Assembly: GCF_003865405.1 (NCBI RefSeq)
Contig: NZ_RQVQ01000022.1
Span: forward strand, 1 to 60,411
Length of the DNA: 60,411 nt
From: Paenimyroides tangerinum
GTDB taxonomy: Bacteria > Bacteroidota > Bacteroidia > Flavobacteriales > Flavobacteriaceae
Reading direction: 5' to 3'
Part shown: one piece after another, positions 19,488-27,990 of the stretch
Layout of the letters: every line of letters starts with the position of its first letter
How positions within the stretch are numbered: position 1 is the first letter of the stretch
Made by a program: the position numbers and the translations under genes
The notes under the pieces: generated by a model
What the model saw: only the letters and a program-made list of their open reading frames with translations
Database searches by the model: none
What the model was told of the DNA's origin: nothing

Positions 19488-20784
19488 CCTCTATATTATT
19501 TAGCATTAATAGAAACTTATTTTTTATAACCTCTGTCTTCCTTTCTTCGTCAAAATCATACATACAGTACTCTTTAGAATGTTCTAATGCTTGTTGGCTA
19601 CATCCACCATTGCAGATTGGCAATAATCTACACGATAAACAGGGAGGGTTTTTAAATTTAACATCAATTCTTTTATAATATTTATCATTCCATTCAATAT
19701 CTCCATTTTCATTAAGAATTCCTTCTTTGTCATTTTCATCAAAGTTCCTAGCGGTACACTTAAACACATTTCCATCATAATTTATAGTAGCATGGTTCTT
19801 TTTATCTGCATAGCAAGAATTTCTTACGTAATCTACATTACTAATAACAGAACTTACTTTAAATCCAGCAGTTGAAAACATATTCATTAAGCTTAAAACT
19901 TCTTCGCGACTTTCTTTTGTGTCTTCTGTCTGCCATACTCTTTGAAAATCAACTCTCATATTTTTTCTTGCAGAGGATTCCAAAAAAAGAACATCATTAT
20001 AAATATCAGATACGGTATGTAATTTATCCTTTGTATAATTTATACGTAGAGAAACATGAAAATCATTAATGCATAATTTAAAAATATTCTCCAAAATCTC
20101 TTTGTATGAACCTTTGTTTTGATGTACATATCTAACCTTATTATGTTCCTCTTCATTACCATCTAAAGTAATCTGAAATCCATTAACTCCATAATTTTTG
20201 AAATCACAAATCATCTCATCATTGATAAGGTAGCCATTTGTTGTAAAAGTGCAAAAGAATTGAACTTTTCTCTTTTTACATATTTCGTAAGCATATTTAA
20301 TAATGGGGAGTACATTCTTCTTATAATATAATAAGGGCTCTCCACCAAACCAAGATATTGTAAATGATTCGAGAGAATTATGAACTCTTTTGTCGATCAG
20401 AGATATAATTCTTTCTAGTTGTTTGTTATCTAAGATTGAGTTTTTTATATGACTCTCGTAACAATACCAACATTTAAAATTACAATTCATTGTTGGATTT
20501 ATTGTTAGATGGAAATGGTTATCATTTAAATCTATTTCTTCTCTTAAATCTTTTACTAATTGAACTTCATTACTTTCTTTCTCTACAATTAAACCGTTTT
20601 CAATTAAAATATCATATAGTTCTTCATGATATTGTGGGATTTCGTTTAGCTTATCCTCTGTTGCAGCCGCCTGAAATAAATCATGCACTAATGGCTCCAA
20701 AAGAAGGAATTTATTTGATAGAGAGTTGTAAACAACCCATTTGTCGTTGTAAAAGAAACTGGTATTAAATTGACTACTTTTCAT
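19462..20784 (-). CDS. Radical SAM/SPASM peptide maturase
   Basis: This 440-residue enzyme probably cross-links or otherwise modifies the precursor peptides. The first about 85 residues form a leader-binding-like domain. The radical SAM cluster motif CNFKCWYC provides Cys101, Cys105 and Cys108 for the 4Fe-4S site, and GGEP follows at FGGEPLLYY. The C-terminal SPASM region provides cysteines in NSCYADK, FKCTARN, CLSCRLLPIC (382-391), GGCSQ and EYCMYD, enough for auxiliary clusters. It lies 81 bases after the first precursor gene, separated by a strong hairpin, and overlaps the exporter gene. The chemistry (sactipeptide thioether, C-C or C-O link) cannot be told from the sequence. Confidence 0.9.
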   Translation of the reverse strand: MKSSQFNTSFFYNDKWVVYNSLSNKFLLLEPLVHDLFQAAATEDKLNEIPQYHEELYDILIENGLIVEKESNEVQLVKDLREEIDLNDNHFHLTINPTMNCNFKCWYCYESHIKNSILDNKQLERIISLIDKRVHNSLESFTISWFGGEPLLYYKKNVLPIIKYAYEICKKRKVQFFCTFTTNGYLINDEMICDFKNYGVNGFQITLDGNEEEHNKVRYVHQNKGSYKEILENIFKLCINDFHVSLRINYTKDKLHTVSDIYNDVLFLESSARKNMRVDFQRVWQTEDTKESREEVLSLMNMFSTAGFKVSSVISNVDYVRNSCYADKKNHATINYDGNVFKCTARNFDENDKEGILNENGDIEWNDKYYKRIDVKFKNPPCLSCRLLPICNGGCSQQALEHSKEYCMYDFDEERKTEVIKNKFLLMLNNIEVDEIYSTT

Positions 20785-20804
20785 AATAAATTGTGGTGTT
20801 AATA

Positions 20805-20839
20805 AAACTCTATGTGATTTTTACAATCACATAGAGTTT
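20805..20839 (-). terminator. Hairpin between precursor and maturase genes
   Basis: AAACTCTATGTGATT pairs perfectly with AATCACATAGAGTTT over 15 bp around a 5-base loop. On the coding (minus) strand it is followed by TTTATT. It may act as a leaky terminator that keeps precursor mRNA abundant relative to maturase and exporter mRNA, or as a stabilising 3' end. Confidence 0.7.
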
Positions 20840-20865
20840 GTTTGTAGTTTAACGAAATTGAAATT

Positions 20866-21087
20866 TTATCCAACTGTAATTGGACAGTTGCTCTTGTTGT
20901 TAAAACAAAGACCATCATTAACGTCATTGCAAGTTCCATGATTAATACAAGTTCCTGTATTATTACCTAATGTAGGGTTTGTTCCTGTTGCGACAACAGA
21001 GATACCACCTTTTAACTTGCCCATTTCATTTTCTTTCAAATTTTCCATTTTTTCGGCAAGTTTTTTAAAACTATTTTCTACTTTCAT
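20866..21087 (-). CDS. Double-glycine RiPP precursor peptide 1
   Basis: This 73-residue peptide has a helical, charged leader (1-28) ending in LKENEMGKLKGG, the GG-Bacteroidales type leader recognised by C39 peptidases. The core (29-73, 45 residues) begins ISVVATGTNP and holds four cysteines at 47, 53, 61 and 68. It includes the unit GTCINHGTC with a five-residue gap between the first two cysteines. Asn, Gly and Thr are abundant, as in many radical-SAM-modified peptides. It has exactly the same length as precursor 2, and both have a 33-base conserved element 23 bases before the start codon. It is the second of the two in the operon. Product activity is unknown; an antimicrobial or signal is likely. 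Confidence 0.85.
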   Translation of the reverse strand: MKVENSFKKLAEKMENLKENEMGKLKGGISVVATGTNPTLGNNTGTCINHGTCNDVNDGLCFNNKSNCPITVG

Positions 21088-21110
21088 AATAGATACTTTT
21101 TAATGATTAA

Positions 21111-21143
21111 ACCTACTCGTTGCTGGCTTTTCGGTCTCCGCCA
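21111..21143 (-). promoter_or_regulatory. Conserved 33-nt element before precursor 1
   Basis: This block matches the one at 21417-21449 in 30 of 33 positions, and both end exactly 23 bases before the start codon, while the spacers between differ. Read on the minus strand it starts TGGCGGAGACCGAAAAGCCA. There TGG can pair with CCA and CGG with CCG, and ACC could also pair with the distal GGT. A structured mRNA leader or protein-binding site is likely. Confidence 0.55.
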
Positions 21144-21171
21144 ATAAAACTAATCAAGAGAACTACAAACC

Positions 21172-21393
21172 TTACGGTTTTAGCCCTGGGAAATTATGGC
21201 AAGTTCCAGAGTTTGTTTCGCCAGAACAATCTCCATTATTTACACAAACGCTAGTGTTAGTCCCTACGATTGTAGAACCACTCCCGCCTTGTACAACAGA
21301 GATACCGCCTTTTAACTTACCCAATTCGTTTTCCGTTAAGCCATTCATCTTTTTTGCAAGGCTTTCGAAACTTTTTTCAACTTTTTTGTCCAT
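21172..21393 (-). CDS. Double-glycine RiPP precursor peptide 2
   Basis: This 73-residue peptide starts at the ATG at 21393. The open frame runs back to 21450, but those extra 19 codons overlap the conserved non-coding element and would break the equal length with precursor 1. The leader (1-30) ends LTENELGKLKGG. The core (31-73, 43 residues) starts ISVVQGGSGS and has cysteines at 50, 56 and 65, including SVCVNNGDC with the same five-residue gap as in precursor 1. It is the first precursor after the receptor gene. The two cores share the first four residues (ISVV) and the first cysteine pair but differ after it, which suggests duplication followed by divergence of the product. Confidence 0.85.
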   Translation of the reverse strand: MDKKVEKSFESLAKKMNGLTENELGKLKGGISVVQGGSGSTIVGTNTSVCVNNGDCSGETNSGTCHNFPGLKP

Positions 21394-21416
21394 TGAAATT
21401 GAATTTTTATTATAAC

Positions 21417-21449
21417 ACCTACTCGTTTTTGGCTTTTCGGTTTCCGCCA
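21417..21449 (-). promoter_or_regulatory. Conserved 33-nt element before precursor 2
   Basis: This is the second copy of the element at 21111, with three substitutions and the same 23-base distance to the start codon. On the minus strand it begins TGGCGGAAACCGAAAAGCCA, so the potential TGG/CCA and CGG/CCG pairs are kept. It begins 32 bases after the receptor stop codon. Confidence 0.55.
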
Positions 21450-21481
21450 TTTCTACTTATAGCTATAAGTTCTTCAATATT

Positions 21482-23902
21482 TTATAACCTTCTACTTTCT
21501 TCATCATTTCCTCCTTGTCGCTTCACACTTCTTATTTTCTGATTACCAAAATTGTACGAAACAGATAGATTAAAATATCTATTGTCATTATAAACATTGG
21601 CAATCCTTCTTAATCCTCCGTTATAGGTTGTGATTATATCAGGATTACTGGTTTTGAAAATATCATAAACATTGGCAGCAATCTGCAACTTCTTGTCCAT
21701 AAATAGAGCTCTCACGCCTAAGCTTGCTGAATATCTACTTTCTTGTCTATGTAGTCCCGAGTTGTTGGGCGAGCTATACCAAAGACTTAAATCTGCGAAC
21801 AACGTCTTACTTTTATTTAGTATGAATGAATTGTTATTAGTTAATGTATATGTAAACCCATTTTGTTCATTTCCTATAAGAGATTCATCTATATCATTGT
21901 TAAATTCTGTATCAGAATAATATACTTGTGTATGTAAAAAGCTATTAAACCATGTAGATTTTTGGTATTGGTAAACGACACCTATCCCATAATTATATTT
22001 TTTAAAATAATTCTGTCTTGTTAAAGTCACAACATTTGTATTTGGATCAATCAGAGGCATTTGACCAAACCCATTGTCTGTTATAGACATAAATAATATG
22101 GTAGTTAAAACCCCTTTATAGATATGGTTTAATTCAAAATTATCAACAAAAGCTGGTTGTAGAAAAGGGTTCCCTTCCGAGTAATAATAATCATTTACAT
22201 ACCACCGAAATGGATTGATTTCCCAAAATCTTGGTCTTTGGATTCTCTTCCCATAACTAAAAGAATAGGTGTTGTTATTATTTGGTGTATATGTAGTGTA
22301 TAATGACGGAAAGAACTTATAATAATGGTTTTTATTAGTTTGGTTTAAGGTAATGGAAACTCCTTCAGTATTAGTGTTTTCGTAACGCATCCCTGCTTTA
22401 AAGTTCCACACACTATTTAATTTATGAGCAATCGAAAAATAAAGTGATTGAGTGTTTTCTTTATATTGGAATCTATCACTTTGGTTTAAGCCTGAAATCG
22501 GTGTACCAGTTGTTAAATCAGTAAATGAAATAGAATTATTGTTATCAATATAACTTATTTTCCCACCATAATTTATACTGAACTGTTTTATAGGATGTAC
22601 AAAATCTGCCTTAATACTATAGATATTTATATCTTGATGACTATAGTTGTTAGAGATAGAGAAATTATCTCCCTCATTACCGTCTGCAAGTATTGTCCTT
22701 GTATGAAAGTCTCTATTCTGTTTTTCATCGAACTTTAAATAATCAAGGTCAATATTTAATGTTCTTCCCAAAGTGTCCATTTTTATAATGGTAAAAGCAT
22801 TTAAGGAATGATTGAAATTCTCTCTTATATTATTACCTCCTGCAAGTACAAGTGAATCTAACTCACTAAAAGTGTTTGTTATTTGCGTTCTGCTGTTATC
22901 TTTAATGTTCGGGGTTGCAATCCCACCAACATATTGCCCTCCTATCGTAATTTTATCTGTGGCGTCATACTGTAGCGATAATCTTGAAGAAAGGTAATCT
23001 TTTCTATCTTTTCTCGTTGTTATTCCATTCCATAGCTGAGAGGGGTATTCTATTATTGAACTTTCTCTTACTCCTTCATATCCTTTTTTTCCGTTTATAT
23101 CTAAAGTTATAGAAAGATTGTTCTTATAATAAGCGAGGTTTCCACCACCTGAAATTGCAGAATAAGTAGTTTGTGTATATGCACTATGCAATCTGCTACT
23201 CCATAAATTTTCCCGTTTTTTATAAATAATATTAATAAGACCGTAGTTTCCTTCCGAATCATATTGAGAAGGTGGATTTGTAATTACTTCTATTGTTTTT
23301 ATATCATCAGATGAAATAGAGTTTAAAAAATTTGTGAGACCACCACTTGGAATCGTTGTTAATCTATTATTAATCATTATTTGAGTTTCGCTCTTTCCAA
23401 TTATTGATACATTATTATTAACCACAGAAACTCCAGGAGTAATTTTCAAAATCTCTGTAAGATTAGTGCCTTCATGATGTGGTGAGTTCCCAACATCAAA
23501 TACTAAACGATCTACTTCTCGTTTAATGAGTTTTCTATAAGAGCTCACAACAATCTCTTCCAATATTACAGATTCGTCAATCTCAATTTCTCCCAGATCT
23601 ATATCTTGATTAAGTACCAGGTGCTGGTTAAAGTATTCAGTTCCGAATTGCTCCAAAATCAACCTATAATTACCTTTCTCGGCTTTAAACAAGAAAGTAC
23701 CCAAACTATCAGTAGCTATTCTTTCAACAAAAACGGTATCATTTTTCAACAAAGTGGCATGAACAAACTCCACAGGCAACTTGTCTTTATTTACAACTTT
23801 TCCCTTAAGAGTTTGCTGCTGTGCAGAAGCAATGTTTATACTGAGAAATGAGATAACGAAGTAAAAAAGTAATACGGATGTCTTTTGGTTAATCATAATC
23901 AT
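21482..23902 (-). CDS. Outer-membrane beta-barrel (TonB-dependent-receptor-like) protein
   Basis: This 806-residue protein begins with a signal peptide ending near ASAQQQ (residue 28). A carboxypeptidase-regulatory-like domain follows at about 30-105 (LKGKVVNKDKLPVEFVHATL). A plug domain lies at about 110-230 (RLVFDVGNSP, LKITPGVSV, IEVITNPPSQYD). The rest is a long beta-barrel with alternating aromatic residues, of the outer-membrane beta-barrel family without a clear TonB box. It is the first gene of the peptide operon, so it may carry the mature peptide out, take it up, or give immunity. Its promoter region holds palindromes at 23934 and 24144. The role is inferred from context. Confidence 0.85.
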   Translation of the reverse strand: MIMINQKTSVLLFYFVISFLSINIASAQQQTLKGKVVNKDKLPVEFVHATLLKNDTVFVERIATDSLGTFLFKAEKGNYRLILEQFGTEYFNQHLVLNQDIDLGEIEIDESVILEEIVVSSYRKLIKREVDRLVFDVGNSPHHEGTNLTEILKITPGVSVVNNNVSIIGKSETQIMINNRLTTIPSGGLTNFLNSISSDDIKTIEVITNPPSQYDSEGNYGLINIIYKKRENLWSSRLHSAYTQTTYSAISGGGNLAYYKNNLSITLDINGKKGYEGVRESSIIEYPSQLWNGITTRKDRKDYLSSRLSLQYDATDKITIGGQYVGGIATPNIKDNSRTQITNTFSELDSLVLAGGNNIRENFNHSLNAFTIIKMDTLGRTLNIDLDYLKFDEKQNRDFHTRTILADGNEGDNFSISNNYSHQDINIYSIKADFVHPIKQFSINYGGKISYIDNNNSISFTDLTTGTPISGLNQSDRFQYKENTQSLYFSIAHKLNSVWNFKAGMRYENTNTEGVSITLNQTNKNHYYKFFPSLYTTYTPNNNNTYSFSYGKRIQRPRFWEINPFRWYVNDYYYSEGNPFLQPAFVDNFELNHIYKGVLTTILFMSITDNGFGQMPLIDPNTNVVTLTRQNYFKKYNYGIGVVYQYQKSTWFNSFLHTQVYYSDTEFNNDIDESLIGNEQNGFTYTLTNNNSFILNKSKTLFADLSLWYSSPNNSGLHRQESRYSASLGVRALFMDKKLQIAANVYDIFKTSNPDIITTYNGGLRRIANVYNDNRYFNLSVSYNFGNQKIRSVKRQGGNDEESRRL

Positions 23903-23933
23903 AGATGTTTTAATAGCGACTAATTTTATTTAT

Positions 23934-23953
23934 ATTTCCTTAATCAAAGAAAT
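23934..23953 (-). promoter_or_regulatory. Palindrome at the likely -33 box of the peptide operon
   Basis: On the minus strand this reads ATTTCTTTGATTAAGGAAAT. It matches the perfect palindrome at 47035-47054 in 17 of 20 positions, and a third relative is at 49070. The TTTG inside would be the -33 box; the -7 box (AAAATTAG) is weak. It lies 31 bases before the receptor start codon. Confidence 0.45.
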
Positions 23954-24143
23954 ATAATTATTATTATTTAGCCAAAAATAATTCATAAGAATTTAGAAAA
24001 ACATATCAATTATTATTTAGACTAAATAATAAAATAATTTATAATCATATATTTATAAAGATTTTGTGTGATTTTATATACGTAAAAATTAAGTTAACAA
24101 TAAGCCTTAAAAATAACACTTAATTGAATTTTTAGCTTATTAA

Positions 24144-24161
24144 ATTCCTTGAGCAAGGAAT
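24144..24161. promoter_or_regulatory. Palindrome TTCC-N8-GGAA upstream of the peptide operon
   Basis: ATTCCTTGAGCAAGGAAT is a perfect 8+8 inverted repeat with a 2-base centre. It lies 242 bases before the receptor start codon and has the same 18-bp frame as the sites at 384, 17148, 28666 and 46962. Confidence 0.45.
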
Positions 24162-24201
24162 TAATGTAAAACAACAACATTAAGAAACGGGTGGCAATAA
24201 A

Positions 24202-24237
24202 AAAAGGCAACTCAATAGTATTATTGAATTGCCTTTT
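24202..24237. terminator. Terminator-like hairpin between mobC and the peptide operon
   Basis: AAAAGGCAACTCAATA pairs with TATTGAATTGCCTTTT with one mismatch and a 4-base loop. Both arms are flanked by A/T runs, so it can act in either direction. It lies about 190 bases past the mobC stop and would insulate the transfer genes from the cargo operon. Confidence 0.65.
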
Positions 24238-24424
24238 AGGTGAATGTTGTGAAATATGAATCAGGAGAAAATAGACTGATACTGCCTGTAATCAGAACTT
24301 AGTCTGCTGAGTGACGGTATTGTGCTTCAAAGTCAACGTGTATCATAGTTACAAAAATTAATACATCTAAATTCCCTGTTTCGAGATAAATAATCAGTAT
24401 TAGTGATTTTTATGTAACATAGAA

Positions 24425-26422
24425 TTACTCTTGCACCAAATGCTGTAAATCCGGATCGTTCTTGATTCGTTCCAATTCATTTTCCACTATATGCAGAATA
24501 TCCGATTTTATCTGTCTGTAATTGCCTTCTATATGCTGTTTCATCTTATCCTCACCCTGTTCATCAACAAAGGATAGAATTTGCGGTATCTTTTGATAGG
24601 CTTTCGTTTCTGCGGCTACTTTCTCATTATCTACTACGATTTCAGCGTGAAAGATTTTTTGGTCGATACGTTCATCGAAGTTATCCGATACTGAACCTAC
24701 AAACATACCCTGTGTGAGCGTTGAAATTTTGGAAGCCGGAATAAGGCTGTCCAACTGTGTGGATATAGAAGTAGATTTATCATTGCGGTTAATGGTCATA
24801 CTCTGACGTTTCTGCAATACTTTCCCGAAACGTTCCGATAGGCTTTTGGCTGTTTCTCCAACTACCTGACCGGAAAAAATATTACCTACCGTGTTCTGAA
24901 TTACTTTACTTTCCTTATCGCCGTAATCCCTTGTTAGCTGACTAAAGTCCTGAAATCCCAGGCAAACTGCGACCTTGTTACTTCTCGCTGTGGCGATAAG
25001 ATTGTCCAGTCCCCTGAAGTAAATTGTGGGCAGCTCATCTATGATTACCGAACTTTTAAGCTGTCCTTTTTTGTTGATGAGCTTTACAATTCTCGAATTG
25101 TATAAACCCAAAGCTGCCGAGTAAATATTTTGTCGGTCGGGGTTATTACCCACGCACAAAATCTTCGGTTCTTTCGGATTGTTGATGTCCAATGAAAAAT
25201 CATCTCCGGTCATTACCCAGTACAAACTTGGTGAAATCATTCTTGATAACGGAATTTTAGCCGATGCAATCTGTCCCTGAAGCTGGTCTTGTGCTCCGCC
25301 TTGCCAGGCATCCATAAAGGGAGATAAATAATTTTCCAAATCAGGATATGACGTTAAAATCGTAAACACGTCCGAATATTTTTTGTTCAGCAATTCAATG
25401 GCGTGTGGGAATGTACAATACTTGCCATTATCATAAATTTTTAAATACCAAATGATAGCAGCTAATAAGATAATTGGAGATTCTACGAAGAAATCTCCTT
25501 GCTTCTGTATCCAGCTTCGGTTAAGATTAAGCATTATGGTATATGCTGCTTCGTAGGCATCAGAAATATCGGTCATAAAATCAGGGTTAAGCGGGTTGCA
25601 ACGATGGCTCTTACGTGGATCATCAAAATTGATGACGTAAAATTGTGGCTGTACTTTATACTTATCCCTGTGCTTCAGTAAATGATTGTAGGCAATGGTT
25701 GAAAGGTCGTCAAACTTGAAATCGTAGATGTACATTGAGAAACCTTTCTCAATCTGCTGCTTGATGTAATTGTTTACAATGGCATACGATTTTCCGGAGC
25801 CGGGTGTTCCTAAAACAATCGTTGCCCGAAAAGGATTGACGATGTTTATCCAGCCATTATTCCATTTGTTCTTATAATAAAACTTTGTAGGAAGATTGAC
25901 AGAATATTCGTTTTCCATCAGTTTGGTTTCCTGCTGAAAACTTTCGTTCTCGTTATTGAAAACATCGTCCATTAGATTGTTGTTTAACAAGCGGTGCATC
26001 CATACCCCGGCCATCAGCAAAGCGATGTAACCCAGACCAAGTGTAAGGATGTAAAAGAACGTGCCAACAATTGGCGAAAGTTTTAATAGTGGTGTATTGA
26101 GAAAAAACAGTACAGAACCAATTCCTAAAGCCACATATATTTTAGTCCAGGTTATCTTCTCGTTCTTTACGCCTTTGGTTCCGAGGCAACTCAAAGCCAG
26201 CAGTACAATTGCAAAAACTTTCGTGTAAAGAGTATGCGAAAACAGTCCTGCCGTTCGGTCAAAATTGCCTAATATCTTATTGATGATTTCCAGTGTCCAG
26301 CCACGTTCTAAAAAGAAACCATAACAAAACCAATAAAGATGCATCAGTACCAAAAGGATACTTACTGCACGCATAAAAGCCATAATCTTGGCTAAACCTC
26401 TTAAATCGTCTTCTCCCTGCAT
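24425..26422 (-). CDS. mobC: Type IV coupling protein (MobC/TraG type)
   Basis: This 665-residue VirD4-like ATPase links the relaxosome to the mating-pair channel. The N-terminus has several membrane helices (about 15-35, 62-78, 90-110 and 115-140). The ATPase domain has Walker A GTPGSGKSYAI near residue 206 and a Walker B-like SSVIIDELPT near 455. The segment LIATARSNKVAVCLGFQDFSQL, split here as LIATARSNKV and AVCLGFQDF, is typical of coupling proteins. The gene is read on the minus strand with its own phased GCC repeat upstream (26484). In related elements mobA, mobB and mobC are adjacent; here two accessory genes stand between mobB and mobC. Confidence 0.9.
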   Translation of the reverse strand: MQGEDDLRGLAKIMAFMRAVSILLVLMHLYWFCYGFFLERGWTLEIINKILGNFDRTAGLFSHTLYTKVFAIVLLALSCLGTKGVKNEKITWTKIYVALGIGSVLFFLNTPLLKLSPIVGTFFYILTLGLGYIALLMAGVWMHRLLNNNLMDDVFNNENESFQQETKLMENEYSVNLPTKFYYKNKWNNGWINIVNPFRATIVLGTPGSGKSYAIVNNYIKQQIEKGFSMYIYDFKFDDLSTIAYNHLLKHRDKYKVQPQFYVINFDDPRKSHRCNPLNPDFMTDISDAYEAAYTIMLNLNRSWIQKQGDFFVESPIILLAAIIWYLKIYDNGKYCTFPHAIELLNKKYSDVFTILTSYPDLENYLSPFMDAWQGGAQDQLQGQIASAKIPLSRMISPSLYWVMTGDDFSLDINNPKEPKILCVGNNPDRQNIYSAALGLYNSRIVKLINKKGQLKSSVIIDELPTIYFRGLDNLIATARSNKVAVCLGFQDFSQLTRDYGDKESKVIQNTVGNIFSGQVVGETAKSLSERFGKVLQKRQSMTINRNDKSTSISTQLDSLIPASKISTLTQGMFVGSVSDNFDERIDQKIFHAEIVVDNEKVAAETKAYQKIPQILSFVDEQGEDKMKQHIEGNYRQIKSDILHIVENELERIKNDPDLQHLVQE

Positions 26423-26483
26423 TTTTTTTAAATTAATGTTCGGGCGTGAATTTAGAGGTTGTATTTAGTGGCTATGAGAATGT

Positions 26484-26516
26484 GGCGGTCATTGGCTGTG
26501 AAAGGCAGCGTTTGTC
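26484..26516 (-). promoter_or_regulatory. 10-bp-phased xGCC repeat, copy 6 (minus strand)
   Basis: On the minus strand GCC occurs at 26506, 26496 and 26486 with 10-base spacing, preceded by a degenerate GAC unit at 26516. It lies about 62 bases before the mobC start codon and points toward it. It is the only minus-strand copy and precedes the only core operon start that is transcribed leftward from a repeat. Confidence 0.6.
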
Positions 26517-26528
26517 GTTAAACTCTAA

Positions 26529-26557
26529 TTGCATACATAACGAATTTTATAAATTTG
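26529..26557 (+). promoter_or_regulatory. Promoter of the nuclease-like gene
   Basis: TAAATTTG at 26550-26557 matches the Bacteroidota -7 consensus TAnnTTTG exactly. TTG at 26529-26531 lies 18 bases upstream and can serve as the -33 box. The start codon is at 26604. Confidence 0.6.
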
Positions 26558-26603
26558 CAATAAGAAATAAACCTAGATATGAAGATTTTAATTTAAAACA
26601 AAA

Positions 26604-27989
26604 ATGAAAATGATTCACAGAATACCAGTTTCAGAATTTCCAAATTTCAAATATGAAGATCAGGATGTAATTAATGCATTTCTTTGGTTAAGAAGTTTTT
26701 TATCAGATGAAGATTGGAACCAAAGAAAAGAAGCGATTGAGAACAAGTTAAGTTATGATTTTAGAATATCAAATCCGTTTTCTGAACCACTAACAGAAGG
26801 AACTTTATTATTAGATAATAATGATCAGATAGGTTGGTATCTGTATCTTGTACATACCTTACTGTATGAACCTCATAAGTATGAATATTTTCAGGGAGCT
26901 AGGATAATACCGATTTTCAAACGCTTAGGTATGAACCTCAATGAAGTGAAAAATATTGAAGGTATCCAAAAAAAGGTTAGAGATCTTTTGAAAAAAAGAA
27001 GAGCAGAAGCAGATGCTATTTTATTTGAGATATTAACTGCTTTATTGTGGGTAAGAAACGGCTGGCAGGTAAAATTCTTAGAAGAAGGAAAAGGTGGTAA
27101 ATCGCCTGATATTTTGGCATCTAAAAATAATGAAGAATTACAGGTAGAATGTAAAAGACAACGAAAAACAGCAGATTACACCTATAAAGAAACTGAAAAA
27201 AGGCTAAAAATGGTCTCTTATTTGAGAGAGGAGCTTTTAAAGCATAACATTTTACTTGATGTAGAATTTCATGTAGAGCTTATTTCTCTTCCCGATACAT
27301 ATTTAAAAGATTTACTTCTTAATAAAATTCAGGAAATAAAGAAAGCTGGACTAATAGTTTCTAATAATGAAGTTACTATTTATGCTTCGTTTATAGATAT
27401 AAATAGAATAAGCAAGTATCTTGAAAAGAACTTTGTAAAAAACAATTCACCTCAATTATGCGATTTGATTGCTCAAAAAGCTGTTGACTATTCAGGATTT
27501 ACTTCAGGATTTTCTGGTAATTTTTTTCGTGTAGGAGAAGGAGAAGCTAATAATTTATATATCGCAGAAATTGCAAATGCTTTTGGTGTGAATTGTAGAA
27601 GTATGGCACCAGAAGCAGTTACAGCTAAAGCCCGCGACACAAAAACACAGATTATGGGTGCTATTAAACAATTTAATACGGAATCCGAGGGCGTTATTCA
27701 TGTTGGAATGGAAACATATGACGGACAGGAAGTAGAAATGGAGCGGTTAAAAAAAACATCTAAAACTTTAGAATCAATAAATCCTTCTGAAACCAATTTA
27801 CGTTATATATATTATCACTTTTTTCAAGCTTACACAAGACCTGATCAAATATGGATATTTGATGAAACCGTAGATAAAGTTTCTTCACTAAAACAAGCCG
27901 TATTTCCGCTTGAAAATTCTTTTTTAGTGGTAGATGGTGATGATGACTCTTTAATGGATATATCTCATTGGAATCGTGAGTTACCTTAA
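26604..27989 (+). CDS. PD-(D/E)XK nuclease-like protein
   Basis: This 461-residue cytosolic protein has a likely restriction-endonuclease fold at about 135-190. Glu142 in ILFEILTALLW is followed by Asp169 in KSPDILAS and Glu182-x-Lys184 in LQVECKRQRK, which fits the E...PD...ExK order of the superfamily. The N-terminal and C-terminal parts were not recognised. It has its own promoter and a perfect terminator, and it is read against its neighbours. It sits as a stand-alone insertion between mobB and mobC. A defence nuclease or a nuclease acting on element DNA is possible; there is no methylase or partner beside it. The nuclease call rests on motif order only. Confidence 0.6.
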   Translation: MKMIHRIPVSEFPNFKYEDQDVINAFLWLRSFLSDEDWNQRKEAIENKLSYDFRISNPFSEPLTEGTLLLDNNDQIGWYLYLVHTLLYEPHKYEYFQGARIIPIFKRLGMNLNEVKNIEGIQKKVRDLLKKRRAEADAILFEILTALLWVRNGWQVKFLEEGKGGKSPDILASKNNEELQVECKRQRKTADYTYKETEKRLKMVSYLREELLKHNILLDVEFHVELISLPDTYLKDLLLNKIQEIKKAGLIVSNNEVTIYASFIDINRISKYLEKNFVKNNSPQLCDLIAQKAVDYSGFTSGFSGNFFRVGEGEANNLYIAEIANAFGVNCRSMAPEAVTAKARDTKTQIMGAIKQFNTESEGVIHVGMETYDGQEVEMERLKKTSKTLESINPSETNLRYIYYHFFQAYTRPDQIWIFDETVDKVSSLKQAVFPLENSFLVVDGDDDSLMDISHWNRELP

Positions 27990-27990
27990 A

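Larger units (their letters stand above)
23903..24424. other. Gene-free region upstream of the peptide operon
   Basis: No coding sequence is evident in these 522 bases. They contain the -33 palindrome at 23934-23953, the TTCC-N8-GGAA palindrome at 24144-24161 and a terminator-like hairpin at 24202-24237. The remainder up to the mobC stop codon is less A+T-rich (around 24250-24350) and may be a remnant of older sequence, but nothing in it was recognised. Confidence 0.6.

Noticed and set aside
21394..21450. Longer start of precursor 2 (19 extra codons)
   Set aside because: The extra codons overlap the conserved 33-nt element; the ATG at 21393 gives the same 73-residue length and spacing as precursor 1.
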